This document shows, in pieces, positions 8,260 through 17,324 of a stretch of 64,000 nucleotides of DNA; positions within the stretch are counted from its first letter, which is position 1; each line of letters begins with the position of its first letter. Location: contig CADEHE010000003.1 of assembly GCA_902826775.1 (NCBI GenBank), positions 367,892 to 431,891 of the forward strand, given 5' to 3'. Under the pieces are notes generated by a model. The model was not told where the DNA came from. It saw only the letters and a list, made by a program, of their open reading frames with translations, and ran no database searches. Source of the stretch: an uncultured Pseudomonadota bacterium. GTDB lineage: Bacteria > Pseudomonadota > Gammaproteobacteria > Burkholderiales > JALYOK01. Position numbers and translations under genes: made by a program.

Positions 8260-8916
8260 ATGAAAAGATTCGCATTGGTCTTGCTAGCTGGGTTGATTCC
8301 GTTCCTTGCTGCCAACGCGCAGGACAGCGCTAAAGAAAAGATCGAAGAGATTCTGAAGAAGATTGAGCGCGCAGGGGGAAAGAGCAAACAAAAAGCGGAG
8401 GCAGCAGCGGCGAAGACAAAGGACGCCGACTACATCCCCAACGTGCCGGGGCCCAAGGAACGCAAGAACGGCGCGCTGGCGCGCGTGAAGTTCAAAGGCA
8501 CTGGCAAAGCATCGGACATTTCTGGGCAAATCATCTTTAAACAGAAAGACGAGGAGATCTTGGTTGCTCCTGTGATCCAAGGCTTACCTGATGGCGAGTA
8601 CGGCTTTCACATCCATGTTCGAAACGACTGCAGTGCGGCAGATTTCACCAGCGCCGGCGATCATTTCAATCCGGACGGAAAGATGCACGGTAGCCGTCAG
8701 GGTGAGCACCACGCGGGCGACTTGGGCAACTTAAAAATCCAGGGCGGCAAGCCGGCTGCGATAGATCCGTTGCAGGGTGTGACGGTAACAGTAGGCAAGC
8801 ATGGCATTATCGGCCGCAGCGTCATTATTCACGCCAACCCTGACGATTACAACACGCAACCCACGGGCAATGCTGGACCGCGCATCGCGTGCGGCATCAT
8901 CACTTACGATAACTGA
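8260..8916 (+). CDS. sodC: Cu/Zn superoxide dismutase, periplasmic
   Basis: SodC dismutates superoxide in the periplasm. A signal peptide (about residues 1-21, ending ANAQ) is followed by an unusual Lys/Ala-rich linker of about 45 residues. The dismutase domain has Cu ligands in GFHIHVRN, metal ligands in GDHFNP and EHHAGDLGN, and the conserved IHANPDDY and TGNAGPRIACG motifs; the paired Cys residues (NDC, IAC) would form the family's disulfide. ATG 8260 is preferred over ATG 8254 because GGAGG lies 6 nt before it. A 7-bp inverted repeat (8906-8925) spans the stop but has no T-tract. Confidence 0.92.
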   Translation: MKRFALVLLAGLIPFLAANAQDSAKEKIEEILKKIERAGGKSKQKAEAAAAKTKDADYIPNVPGPKERKNGALARVKFKGTGKASDISGQIIFKQKDEEILVAPVIQGLPDGEYGFHIHVRNDCSAADFTSAGDHFNPDGKMHGSRQGEHHAGDLGNLKIQGGKPAAIDPLQGVTVTVGKHGIIGRSVIIHANPDDYNTQPTGNAGPRIACGIITYDN

Positions 8917-8982
8917 GCTTATCGTCCATGATAACGGGGTGCGATCAACGCGAGGACGCTCGCGCCACCACGTGCCGTATTC

Positions 8983-9669
8983 GTGCATTGGCTCCGCGCC
9001 ACCGATAGTTTCCCCCCGGTCGAGCAGGCCCTTCAGTCTCCCAACGGCCTGCTCGCCGCGGGGGCGGATCTAACCCCGGCTCGGTTGCTCGACGCTTACG
9101 CGCGCGGCATTTTCCCCTGGTTCAGTGCGGGCCAGCCGATCTTATGGTGGAGTCCGGATCCGCGCCTGGTTCTCGTTCCCAGCGAACTCAAGATCTCGCG
9201 CTCGCTGCGCAAGACGCTCGCTAAGGGCGCCTTTGAAATTAAAGCAGACAGCGCATTTCGTGCGGTTATGCACGCCTGCGCTGAACCGCGTAGCGCCGAA
9301 GGCGGCACCTGGATCACGCCGGAAATGATCGACGCCTACAGCGAGCTACACCGGCTCGGTTACGCGCACTCAGTCGAATCGTGGTGTGACGGCGAACTGG
9401 CCGGAGGCCTCTACGGCGTCGCGCTCGGCCGCGCATTCTTCGGCGAGTCGATGTTCGCGCGCCGCACCGATGCATCCAAAGTCGCGCTGGCGCACCTGGT
9501 GCGCTATCTGCGAGCGCGCAAGTTCGGTCTCATCGACTGCCAGATGCACACGGCACACTTAGTTTCGCTCGGCGCCCGTGAAATGCCACGCAGGGAATTC
9601 TGTGCGCAACTGGCAAAATTGGTACACTTTCCACAATGTAAAATCCCTTGGGTCTTAGAGCAGGAATAG
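8983..9669 (+). CDS. aat: Leucyl/phenylalanyl-tRNA--protein transferase
   Basis: Aat adds Leu or Phe from aminoacyl-tRNA to proteins with N-terminal Lys or Arg, marking them for ClpS/ClpAP degradation. Family blocks are FPPVEQAL, NGLLAAGADL, GIFPWFS, LWWSPDPR, EGGTWIT, AHSVESW, GVALGRAFFGESMF and FGLIDCQMHT. The GTG at 8983 gives 228 residues, typical for the family and starting just before the conserved W-L segment. It is followed 9 bp later by bpt, a pairing common in beta- and gammaproteobacteria. Confidence 0.95.
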   Translation: MHWLRATDSFPPVEQALQSPNGLLAAGADLTPARLLDAYARGIFPWFSAGQPILWWSPDPRLVLVPSELKISRSLRKTLAKGAFEIKADSAFRAVMHACAEPRSAEGGTWITPEMIDAYSELHRLGYAHSVESWCDGELAGGLYGVALGRAFFGESMFARRTDASKVALAHLVRYLRARKFGLIDCQMHTAHLVSLGAREMPRREFCAQLAKLVHFPQCKIPWVLEQE

Positions 9670-9678
9670 GGTGGATCG

Positions 9679-10404
9679 ATGTCGCTCATGAATGATCTCC
9701 CGCTGACGCGGTTGCAGTTTTACGCAACCGCGCCGTACCCGTGCAGCTACCTCGCCGGGCGCTTGGCGCGCTCACAGGTGGCCACACCCAGTTATTTGAT
9801 CGACACGCGTGCTTATAGCGAGTTGGTCGCCGCGGGCTTTCGTCGCAGCGGAGCGTTCACCTACCGACCGTTTTGCGACCACTGCCGGGCTTGCGTGCCG
9901 GTGCGCGTGCCGGTGCAATTGTTTGAGCCTACCCGCTCGCAACGGCGCGCACTTAAGCAGCACGGCGCACTGCAGACGGCATTCCTCGAGCTACGCTTCC
10001 ACCCCGAGCACTATGCCCTATACCGCAAGTATCAGTCGACGCGCCATGCTTACGGCGGCATGGATCAGGACAGTCGCGAGCAATACAGCCATTTCCTATT
10101 ACAAAGCCGCGTCAACACCAGGCTGGTCGAGTTCCGGCTCGACGGCGTGCTGCGCATGGTCAGCATCATCGACGAACTGCAGGAGGGCCTGTCCTCCGTT
10201 TACACGTTCTACGACTCGACGGAGCAAGGGGCCAGCTATGGCACTTACAACGTGCTGTGGCAAATCCAAGAAGCGCAGCGCCGCAAACTGTCGTTTCTTT
10301 ATTTGGGTTATTGGATCCGCGAAAGCCGCAAGATGGCTTACAAAGCCAACTTCCGCCCAATCGAGGGATTGATCAGCGGGCAGTGGCAGCGGCTGGCTAA
10401 GTAG
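9679..10404 (+). CDS. bpt: Aspartate/glutamate leucyltransferase Bpt
   Basis: Bpt transfers Leu to proteins with N-terminal Asp or Glu, the bacterial counterpart of eukaryotic Ate1. Seen are the N-terminal YPCSYL motif, the Cys cluster [15 protein letters not shown] (about 66-80), HAYGGMD, the acyltransferase-fold core SSVYTFYD and [11 protein letters not shown], and the C-terminal YLGYWI and MAYKANFRP motifs. Length is 241 residues. It lies just after aat, so the two enzymes can feed one N-degron pathway. Confidence 0.95.
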   Translation: MSLMNDLPLTRLQFYATAPYPCSYLAGRLARSQVATPSYLIDTRAYSELVAAGFRRSGAFTYRPFCDHCRACVPVRVPVQLFEPTRSQRRALKQHGALQTAFLELRFHPEHYALYRKYQSTRHAYGGMDQDSREQYSHFLLQSRVNTRLVEFRLDGVLRMVSIIDELQEGLSSVYTFYDSTEQGASYGTYNVLWQIQEAQRRKLSFLYLGYWIRESRKMAYKANFRPIEGLISGQWQRLAK

Positions 10405-10406
10405 GG

Positions 10407-10467
10407 GCGCGGGGAGCCCCCTGCCCCATTGTGGAGTAGATGCGCGGGGAACTCCCTGCCCCGCGCC
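10407..10467. repeat. Imperfect 21-bp tandem repeat with GC-rich hairpin
   Basis: Two near-identical 21-mers (10407-10427 and 10442-10462; shared GCGCGGGGA...CCCTGCCCC) lie 35 bp apart just after the bpt stop. The second copy extends into an 8-bp perfect stem (GCGCGGGG 10442-10449 / CCCCGCGC 10460-10467). There is no T-tract. It may act as a 3' stabilising structure or weak terminator for aat-bpt. Confidence 0.5.
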
Positions 10468-10662
10468 CTTGCTAGAAACGCTTTACATAGTCGGCGAGGC
10501 TTTGCCTCGAGGTAACCAGACTTCGCAACGGGATGGGCGGTAGGTTCTGCGCTGCTCCTTTTTGTATCGTACCCCCACTTGCTTTTTGCCTCTAGGTGCG
10601 CGCCGCCTGTCTCTGCCGGGAGTTTTCCCGCATCTGCTTTGCTAACGTTTAAAATGCGCAGC

Positions 10663-11727
10663 ATGCTCTACCGCATGTTGCGCCCTCTGCTGTTCCGCTT
10701 CGACGCCGAGCGTGTGCACACCTTCAGCCTCGCCGCGTTGTCCCTCGGCCACCGCTTGCACCTTGATATGCTTTATACGCTGCCGGTCAACACGCGGCCG
10801 GTCCAGGTGATGGGTTTGACTTTCGCCAACGCTGTTGGCCTCGCTGCGGGGCTGGACAAGGACGGCGCGCACATCGACGCGCTCGGCGCGCTCGGCTTCG
10901 GTTTTATCGAAGTGGGCACCGTGACGCCGCGCCCGCAGCCGGGCAACCCCAAGCCGCGCCTTTTCCGGCTGCCGCGCGCGCGCGCCTTGATCAATCGCTT
11001 CGGCTTCAATAATCGCGGCGTCGATGCGCTGGTGGAGAACGTCAAGCGCGCAAAGTACCGCGGCGTCATCGGGATCAACATCGGCAAGAATTTCGATACG
11101 CCCAACCATCTGGCGGTGGAAGACTACGCATCGTGCTTGCGCAAAGTCTACGCCCAAGCAAGCTATGTAACGATCAACATCTCTTCGCCCAACACCAAGG
11201 ACTTGCGCGTGCTGCAGCAACGCAACGAACTTGATTCGCTGCTGCGTACTTTGAAGGCTGAGCAACACGCTTTGGCCCGCACCCACAACAAGCGCGTGCC
11301 CTTGGTAGTGAAAATCTCGCCGGATCTGCTCACGGCCGAACTGAATTCGATCGCCGACATTCTGCTTACTCACGAAATCGAAGGCGTGATCGCCACTAAC
11401 ACCACCACCACGCGCGAAGGCGTGGAACGCTTGCGTCACACCGAGCAGGCGGGCGGGCTGAGCGGCGCGCCCTTGTTTCATCGCTCGAACTCGGTCGTGC
11501 ATCACCTCGCGCAGCGTTTGCGCGGGCGCATCCCCATTATCGGCGTGGGCGGGATTCTGACCGGCGCTGATGCGCGCGAGAAACTCGCTGCCGGAGCGAG
11601 CTTGGTACAAATGTATACGGGATTGGTCTATCGCGGGCCGCGCCTCATTCAAGAGGCGTGTGCCGTGCTCGCCAACAGAACCCTGCCGGAGCTGCCGCAT
11701 GTTAATTGGCGTACCGAAAGAAGTTAA
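10663..11727 (+). CDS. pyrD: Dihydroorotate dehydrogenase (quinone), class 2
   Basis: PyrD oxidises dihydroorotate to orotate with FMN and passes electrons to the quinone pool, the fourth pyrimidine step. The N-terminal membrane-associating segment (MLYRMLRPLLFRF), VGLAAGLDKDG, GFGFIEVGTVTPRPQ, NRFGFNNRG and NISSPNTKDL are typical of class 2, the last with its Ser catalytic base. IGVGGI and GASLVQMYTGLVY bind the phosphate. ATG 10663 gives 354 residues; ATG 10654 is also possible. The 3' end overlaps ald by 29 bp. Confidence 0.95.
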   Translation: MLYRMLRPLLFRFDAERVHTFSLAALSLGHRLHLDMLYTLPVNTRPVQVMGLTFANAVGLAAGLDKDGAHIDALGALGFGFIEVGTVTPRPQPGNPKPRLFRLPRARALINRFGFNNRGVDALVENVKRAKYRGVIGINIGKNFDTPNHLAVEDYASCLRKVYAQASYVTINISSPNTKDLRVLQQRNELDSLLRTLKAEQHALARTHNKRVPLVVKISPDLLTAELNSIADILLTHEIEGVIATNTTTTREGVERLRHTEQAGGLSGAPLFHRSNSVVHHLAQRLRGRIPIIGVGGILTGADAREKLAAGASLVQMYTGLVYRGPRLIQEACAVLANRTLPELPHVNWRTERS

Positions 11728-12814
11728 GGACCACGAATATCGTGTGGGTGTTACGCCTGCCGGTGTCCATGCGCTAACCGCGGCAGGGCATCGGGTGCTG
11801 GTGCAGCGCCAAGCCGGCCAGCGCATTGGTTTCGCGGACGCCGACTATACGGCCGCAGGAGCGGCGCTGGTGGACAGCGCCCAAGAAGCCTACCAGGGCG
11901 AATTGATCGTCAAAGTGAAGGAGATTCAGCCTGGAGAGTACGAATTCCTGCGGCGCAATCAAATCCTGTTCACTTATCTGCACTTGGCGCCCGATCCCGC
12001 TCTGACGCAGCGCTTGCTAGAGATCGGAATTGTCGGCATCGCCTATGAAACCGTCACCGACGCTCATGGCCAGCTCCCGCTGCTGCGGCCGATGTCCGCC
12101 ATCGCCGGGCGCATGTCGATTCAAGTTGGTGCGATCGGTCTGCAAATGGCCACCGGCGGGATAGGCGTTCTGCTGCCAGGCGCGCCGGGGGTGCTGCCGG
12201 GTAAAGTACTCGTGCTCGGAGGCGGTACGGTTGGCAGTAATGCCTCGAGAATAGCTCTGGGTATAGGTTCTGAGGTTACACTCTGCGATGTAAGTACTTC
12301 ACGCCTAGCGGAATTGGATGCCCAGTTCGGGGCGCCCTTGAAAACCGCCTATGCCGACGCGCACACGATCGAACAACTCGCGGTGCAGGCCGATCTCGTC
12401 ATCGGCGCGGTGCTGGTGCCGGGTAAGTTGGCACCGAAAGTGCTGCGCCGGGAAACCGTGCAGCGCATGCGCCCGGGCAGCGTCATTATCGATGTCGCCA
12501 TCGATCAAGGCGGGTGCTGCGAAACTTCGCGCGTAACCTCGCACTCGGCGCCGTACTACGAGGCAGAGGGAGTCGTGCACTACTGCGTCGGCAACATGCC
12601 TGGCGGGGTTGCGCGCACCGCCACACTGGCTTTGACGCAAGCCACGTTGCCTTATGTGTTGGCGCTCGCAAACTCGGGCGTGCGTGAGGCGTTACGCGCT
12701 GATGCGGGCCTGGCAAACGGTGTGCAGCTTTATGCGGGGCATGTCACGCATGCCGGCATCGCATCCGATTTGCAGCTTCCGTTCGCGCCACTGGGTAAGT
12801 TCATCGATATATAA
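11699..12814 (+). CDS. ald: Alanine dehydrogenase
   Basis: Ald interconverts L-alanine and pyruvate plus ammonia with NAD(H). The protein starts [17 protein letters not shown], with the substrate-binding Arg. It has the catalytic Lys in [11 protein letters not shown], His in [10 protein letters not shown], a Rossmann motif [13 protein letters not shown], and DVAIDQGGC near the active site. Length is 371 residues, normal. The ATG at 11699 lies within the last 29 bp of pyrD in another frame, implying cotranscription and coupling. Linkage to pyrD has no obvious metabolic logic. Confidence 0.95.
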   Translation: MLIGVPKEVKDHEYRVGVTPAGVHALTAAGHRVLVQRQAGQRIGFADADYTAAGAALVDSAQEAYQGELIVKVKEIQPGEYEFLRRNQILFTYLHLAPDPALTQRLLEIGIVGIAYETVTDAHGQLPLLRPMSAIAGRMSIQVGAIGLQMATGGIGVLLPGAPGVLPGKVLVLGGGTVGSNASRIALGIGSEVTLCDVSTSRLAELDAQFGAPLKTAYADAHTIEQLAVQADLVIGAVLVPGKLAPKVLRRETVQRMRPGSVIIDVAIDQGGCCETSRVTSHSAPYYEAEGVVHYCVGNMPGGVARTATLALTQATLPYVLALANSGVREALRADAGLANGVQLYAGHVTHAGIASDLQLPFAPLGKFIDI

Positions 12815-12872
12815 TCGGCGCGCCAGCGACAAAATAACCATTATGCGGCGCCGCGAGCGCCTCCTAAGCGCC

Positions 12873-13451
12873 GTGGACAATCCTTTCCTGCTGATGATCG
12901 GTGCGGCATTGGTCGACAATGTCGTGCTCACGAAAATGCTTGGTCTGTGTCCATTCATGGGCGCTTCGCGCAAGCTTGAAGTCTCCCTCGGCCTCGGGCT
13001 CGCTACCGCGTTCGTGCTCACCCTCGCCTCCGCGCTTGCCTATTTGATCGACAGTTATTTGCTCGAACCGAACAATTTGACTTACTTGCGCGTGCTGTCG
13101 TTCGTTCTCGTTATTGCCGGTAGCGTGGCGTTGACCGAACTCTACGTCCGCAAGGCGAGTCCGCTGCTGCATCGTGCCATGGGCATTTATCTGCCGCTCA
13201 TTACCACCAACTGCGCCGTGCTTGGGGTGCCGCTGCTCAACCTCAGCGAGAACCGGACTTTCCTCGATTCAGTATTAGTTGGCCTCGGCAGCGCCATGGG
13301 CTTTACCTTAGTACTCGTACTGTTCGCCAGCATACGCGAGCGGTTGGAAGGCGCGGACGTGCCCGCGGCGTTTCGCGGCGCCCCGATCGCACTCATCACC
13401 GCAGCGCTGATGAGCATCGCCTTCATGGGCTTCGAGGCGTTGGTGAAATAG
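12873..13451 (+). CDS. rnfA: Rnf/Rsx electron transport complex subunit A
   Basis: RnfA is one of the two related membrane subunits of the ion-coupled Rnf complex, which links NADH and ferredoxin-type carriers (or reduces SoxR in E. coli, where it is RsxA). It has six predicted helices and the motifs [10 protein letters not shown] near the N-terminus, [10 protein letters not shown] with the inter-membrane Fe-S cysteine, and [11 protein letters not shown] near the end. GTG 12873 aligns with the E. coli start (192 residues). An upstream ATG at 12843 would add 10 basic residues. It heads rnfABCDGE-nth. Confidence 0.93.
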   Translation: MDNPFLLMIGAALVDNVVLTKMLGLCPFMGASRKLEVSLGLGLATAFVLTLASALAYLIDSYLLEPNNLTYLRVLSFVLVIAGSVALTELYVRKASPLLHRAMGIYLPLITTNCAVLGVPLLNLSENRTFLDSVLVGLGSAMGFTLVLVLFASIRERLEGADVPAAFRGAPIALITAALMSIAFMGFEALVK

Positions 13452-13455
13452 CCCC

Positions 13456-14070
13456 ATGCTCGGCTTTCTCATCATTGCGGCCATTGCCCTCGTGCTCGGG
13501 GCATTGCTCGGCCTTGCCGCGGCGCGACTGCGGGAAGACGGCACTACGCTAGTCGCCCGCGTTTACGCGCTGCTGCCGCATACGCAATGTGGCCAATGCG
13601 GGTTTCCCGGCTGCCGCCCGTACGCTGAGGCCGTCGCAGCGCGTAGCGCCACGATCACGGCATGCCCGCCCGGAGGCGCGCAATTGGTCAAGCAGCTCGC
13701 GCTACTGTTGGGGGAAGAGCAACCGCGGACGCCGTTAGCCACGCCCGCCCACAAAGTCGCCTTCATCGACGAAGAGCGCTGCGTCGGTTGCGCGTTCTGC
13801 CTGCACGCATGCCCGGTCGATGCCATCGTCGGCGCGCCGCGCCAGTTGCATACGGTGGTGACTTCGCTATGCACCGGCTGCGAGCTGTGCTTGGCGCCCT
13901 GCCCTGTCGACTGTATCAGCCTGCGTTCTCCCGACTATACGCGGCCCACGTGGCCGGCCGCCGCGGTGAGCGAGCCTGAGGTGGCTGCTGCCGTTTCGCG
14001 CCAGATGCAAGCTGCTCTGGGCAACAAACACGGTCGCGATGGCGCCCACGCCTTGGCCACGGCGGCGTGA
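13456..14070 (+). CDS. rnfB: Rnf electron transport complex subunit B (ferredoxin-like)
   Basis: RnfB is the ferredoxin-like entry/exit subunit. A single N-terminal helix (about residues 3-23) is followed by the 4Fe-4S domain CGQCGFPGCRPYAEA with a later Cys (TACPPGG), then two ferredoxin clusters CVGCAFCLHACPVDAI and CTGCELCLAPCPVDCI. Length is 204 residues. It starts 4 bp after rnfA, and its TGA overlaps the rnfC ATG (TGATG). Confidence 0.94.
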   Translation: MLGFLIIAAIALVLGALLGLAAARLREDGTTLVARVYALLPHTQCGQCGFPGCRPYAEAVAARSATITACPPGGAQLVKQLALLLGEEQPRTPLATPAHKVAFIDEERCVGCAFCLHACPVDAIVGAPRQLHTVVTSLCTGCELCLAPCPVDCISLRSPDYTRPTWPAAAVSEPEVAAAVSRQMQAALGNKHGRDGAHALATAA

Positions 14071-15605
14071 TGCGTAAACTGTTCCGCTTCCACGGCGGCA
14101 TCCACCCCGAGCAACACAAAGAGCAATCGTCGCAACTTTCGATCGCGCTGGCGCCCGTGCCTGATGTGCTGGTCCTGTCTCTGACTCAGCACGCCGGACT
14201 GGCGGCCGAACCGGTGGTGCGTGTCGGCCAGCGCGTGCTAAAGGGCGAGTTGCTAGCTCGGCCGGGCGGGCCGGTGTCGGCCGCGGTGCACGCCCCGACG
14301 TCGGGAAAAATAGAAGCAATCGAAGCGCGCGCTGTGCCGAACGCGGTGGCGAGAAGCGATTGGTGCATCGTACTGCGCCCAGACGGCGCTGATCGCTGGG
14401 GAGAGCGCACACCACTGCAGCTTACCGGCGCAAACCGCGCGAGTCTGCTTGCGCGCCTGCGTGATTTCGGGTTGGTCGGTTTGGGCGGCGCCGCGTTTCC
14501 GAGCCACATCAAGCTCAGCCTCAAGGATGATGCAAAGATCCGCTGGCTCGTGGTTAACGCAGCAGAATGCGAGCCTTACATTACTTGCGACGACCGCCTC
14601 ATGCGTGAGCGTGCGCCGGAACTTGTGCGCGGGCTGCGCTTGATCGGCGAGTTACTGCAACCGGAAGAAATCGTCGTCGGCATTGAAGACAACAAGCCCG
14701 AAGCTGCCGCAGCAATGCGAGCGGCAGCCAGCGCCGATCAGTTCAATATTGACATCGTGCCGATTCCGACTTTGTACCCCGGCGGCGGCGAGAAGCAACT
14801 GATCAGAACTTTGACAGGGATCGAAGTGGCGGCCGGACACTTACCACTCGAGCACGGCGTGGCCTGCTTCAACATCGCAACCGTGCATGCCATCCGGCGC
14901 GCCGTTGACTTGGGCGAGCCCCTCATTGCACGCGTGCTCACCGTAACCGGCAACGTGGCAACGCCGCGCAACTACGAAGCGCTTATCGGCACACCGATGA
15001 ATCAGCTCGTCGCGCTAGCGCAAGAACAAACCGGCACCGACGGATACATCATGGGCGGACCGATGATGGGTTTTCGCGTCGCCGCGAAGGATGTGCCCGT
15101 GGTCAAGGCTACGAACTGCATCATTGCCATCGACGGCAAACATTTCCGCACACCACCGCCGGAGCTGCCTTGCATCCGCTGTGGCACTTGTTCGGTCGCG
15201 TGTCCGGCCGACTTGCAGCCGTTCGAACTGTATTGGCACACCAAGTCACACAATAGCGCCAGAGCCCGGGACTACGGGCTGGCCGACTGCATCGAATGCG
15301 GTGCATGCAGCTACGTTTGCCCAAGCAAGATTCCGTTGGTGGGTTACTTCCGTCGTGGTAAGAGCGAAGCGGCGGCGGCGGACCGCGCTGCGCGCGCAGC
15401 CGCGCAGGCGCAGGAGCGCTCGAATTGGCACGAGCAGCGCCTGCAGCGTGATGCCCGCGAAGCGGAACTGGCCAGTGCCGCGCTAAGCACGGCGGCAAGC
15501 GCCTCGTCCGAAGCCATTGGGATCAAGCAAGCCAGCGTTCAGGGCGCACTGGAACGCGCGCGCGCGCGCCGCAACGAAGATCCGGCCACGGGGCACAAGT
15601 CATGA
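14070..15605 (+). CDS. rnfC: Rnf electron transport complex subunit C
   Basis: RnfC is the peripheral NADH/FMN subunit with two 4Fe-4S clusters. It has the N-terminal FHGGIHPEQHK motif, GLGGAAFPSHIK and NAAECEPYITCDDRL of the flavin/NADH-binding fold, YPGGGEKQLI, and cluster motifs CIRCGTCSVACPADLQP and CIECGACSYVCPSKIPL. The C-terminal Ala/Arg/Glu-rich tail of about 80 residues is shorter than in E. coli RsxC. ATG 14070 overlaps the rnfB stop. The length is 511 residues. Confidence 0.95.
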   Translation: MRKLFRFHGGIHPEQHKEQSSQLSIALAPVPDVLVLSLTQHAGLAAEPVVRVGQRVLKGELLARPGGPVSAAVHAPTSGKIEAIEARAVPNAVARSDWCIVLRPDGADRWGERTPLQLTGANRASLLARLRDFGLVGLGGAAFPSHIKLSLKDDAKIRWLVVNAAECEPYITCDDRLMRERAPELVRGLRLIGELLQPEEIVVGIEDNKPEAAAAMRAAASADQFNIDIVPIPTLYPGGGEKQLIRTLTGIEVAAGHLPLEHGVACFNIATVHAIRRAVDLGEPLIARVLTVTGNVATPRNYEALIGTPMNQLVALAQEQTGTDGYIMGGPMMGFRVAAKDVPVVKATNCIIAIDGKHFRTPPPELPCIRCGTCSVACPADLQPFELYWHTKSHNSARARDYGLADCIECGACSYVCPSKIPLVGYFRRGKSEAAAADRAARAAAQAQERSNWHEQRLQRDAREAELASAALSTAASASSEAIGIKQASVQGALERARARRNEDPATGHKS

Positions 15606-16627
15606 CCTCGCCTTACATCGCCGGAAGCTCCAGCGTCAGCGCCATCATGTTCAAGTTGCTGCTCGCCTTGGTGCCAGGCGTCGCGGCATTCGTGTGGTAC
15701 TTCGGCCCGGCTATCTTGATTTCCATCGGCATCGCAACCGTGGTCGCGCTGGTATGCGAAGCGCTCATGCTGCTGCTACGACGCGCACCGCTAAAGATGT
15801 TTATGACCGATTGGAGCGCCGTAGTCACGGCTTGGCTCTTGGCACTATCGTTGCCGCCGTTGGTGCCATGGTGGTTGGTGGCGATCGGCACCGCATTCGC
15901 CATCATCGTCGCCAAGCATCTGTACGGCGGCTTGGGCAGCAATCCATTCAATCCGGCGATGGTCGGATTCGCGGTTTTGCTGATCGCCTTTCCGCTGCAG
16001 AGTACGCGCTGGCCCCCGCCGCTGATGCTGTCGGCTACGCGCGTAAGTTTTGACATTATGCTGGCGTACATCTTTCCCGGTCTCGTCGAGGCACCGCGGT
16101 TCCTGGTGGACGCGGAAACTATGGCCACCCCACTCGATACGCTGCGCACGCAACTAGGCTTGGAGCAAACCATCGCTGACTTCAGCTACATGCCCGTCTT
16201 CGGCCGCGTCGGCGGAGTCGGCTTTGAAATGATGGCACTGTGCTATCTGCTCGGCGGTTTGTTTCTGTTGCAGCAGCGCATCATATCCTGGCACATGCCA
16301 GTGGCTTTTCTCGGTGGCTTGGCGGCATTGGGCGGCGCGCTATGGTTGCTGAACCCTGGACATTACGCGTCGCCGCTATTCCATTGCGCCGCTGGCGGCA
16401 CCTTGCTCGGCGCTTTCTTTATCGTGACCGACCCTGTGTCGGGCGCCACCACACCCCGAGGCAAACTGATTTTCGCCGCTGGGGCAGGTGTGCTGACCTA
16501 CGTGATCCGCGTATTTGGCGGTTATGCTGATGGCGTCGCGTTCGCTGTGCTGCTCATGAACATGATGGTGCCGCTGATCGATGCGCACACGCAACCGGCG
16601 GTGTTCGGCCGCAAATCACGCACATGA
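15602..16627 (+). CDS. rnfD: Rnf electron transport complex subunit D
   Basis: RnfD is an integral membrane flavoprotein with about nine to ten helices. The covalent FMN attachment site is seen in DPVSGATTPRG (Thr about residue 283), and GGLGSNPFNPAMVG matches the family's second conserved block. The length is 341 residues. The ATG overlaps the rnfC TGA by 4 bases (ATGA). Confidence 0.94.
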   Translation: MTSPYIAGSSSVSAIMFKLLLALVPGVAAFVWYFGPAILISIGIATVVALVCEALMLLLRRAPLKMFMTDWSAVVTAWLLALSLPPLVPWWLVAIGTAFAIIVAKHLYGGLGSNPFNPAMVGFAVLLIAFPLQSTRWPPPLMLSATRVSFDIMLAYIFPGLVEAPRFLVDAETMATPLDTLRTQLGLEQTIADFSYMPVFGRVGGVGFEMMALCYLLGGLFLLQQRIISWHMPVAFLGGLAALGGALWLLNPGHYASPLFHCAAGGTLLGAFFIVTDPVSGATTPRGKLIFAAGAGVLTYVIRVFGGYADGVAFAVLLMNMMVPLIDAHTQPAVFGRKSRT

Positions 16628-16649
16628 GCCGCGCGAATCGAGTGAAGCA

Positions 16650-17294
16650 ATGAACGACACGACCGCACTGACTGCGCCGCGCCGCAGCCGGCGCGATGCG
16701 TTGATTCTGTTTCTGTTCGCCGCGATTGGCACCGCGGTGCTGAGCTTTGTCTTCCATCTCACCGAAGAGACGATTATTCAGCGCGAAGACGAAGAAAAAT
16801 TGCGCATCGTCGATCAGATTCTGCCGCGTGAGGTCTACGACAATCGCGTGCTGCGCGATTGGATCAAAATACCGCCGGACCGTGACCTGCTCAAGACCAA
16901 CGAGATCACCAAGGTTTATCGCGCCCGCAAGAGTGGCCAACCCGCTGCCGTTCTGCTGGAAGCAGTGGGCCCGAACGGCTACGGCGGAAAAATAAGATTG
17001 ATACTGGCGATTGCAGCCGACGGTGAACTGCTCGGAACGCGCGTTCTGGCGCACAACGAAACGGTCGGTTGGGGCGACTATATCGAAGCGCACAAGAACA
17101 AATGGATCAACATTTTTAGCCACACCTCCTTGGAACGTTACAAGGCCAAGGACTGGCAAGTGAAGAAGGATGGCGGGCGCTTCGACTATGTCACGCGCTC
17201 AACGATTTCCGCACGCGCGGTGGTCGCCGCCGCGCACCGAGCGCTGCAATACTACGACCAGAATAAGGAAAAATTGTTTGTCCAGCATCATTAA
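16650..17294 (+). CDS. rnfG: Rnf electron transport complex subunit G
   Basis: RnfG is a single-helix protein with a periplasmic FMN covalently bound to Thr. Here a basic N-terminus precedes one helix (about residues 20-38). The usual flavinylation motif (S/T-G-A-T-I-T/S) reads TRSTIS at residues 182-187: the acceptor Thr185 is kept, but Gly-Ala is replaced by Arg-Ser. The flanking FDYV and ARAVV residues align normally. The length is 214 residues. ATG 16650 follows rnfD by 22 bp. Confidence 0.9.
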   Translation: MNDTTALTAPRRSRRDALILFLFAAIGTAVLSFVFHLTEETIIQREDEEKLRIVDQILPREVYDNRVLRDWIKIPPDRDLLKTNEITKVYRARKSGQPAAVLLEAVGPNGYGGKIRLILAIAADGELLGTRVLAHNETVGWGDYIEAHKNKWINIFSHTSLERYKAKDWQVKKDGGRFDYVTRSTISARAVVAAAHRALQYYDQNKEKLFVQHH

Positions 17295-17324
17295 CACAAT
17301 GATACTAATCAGGGGTATAAGCTT

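Noticed and set aside
8906..8925. Hairpin at the end of sodC as a terminator
   Set aside because: 7-bp stem, but AT-rich and with no T-tract.
10642..11826. Long minus-strand open frame of 394 codons
   Set aside because: It is antisense to pyrD, which has a full set of conserved motifs; composition is typical of a shadow frame.
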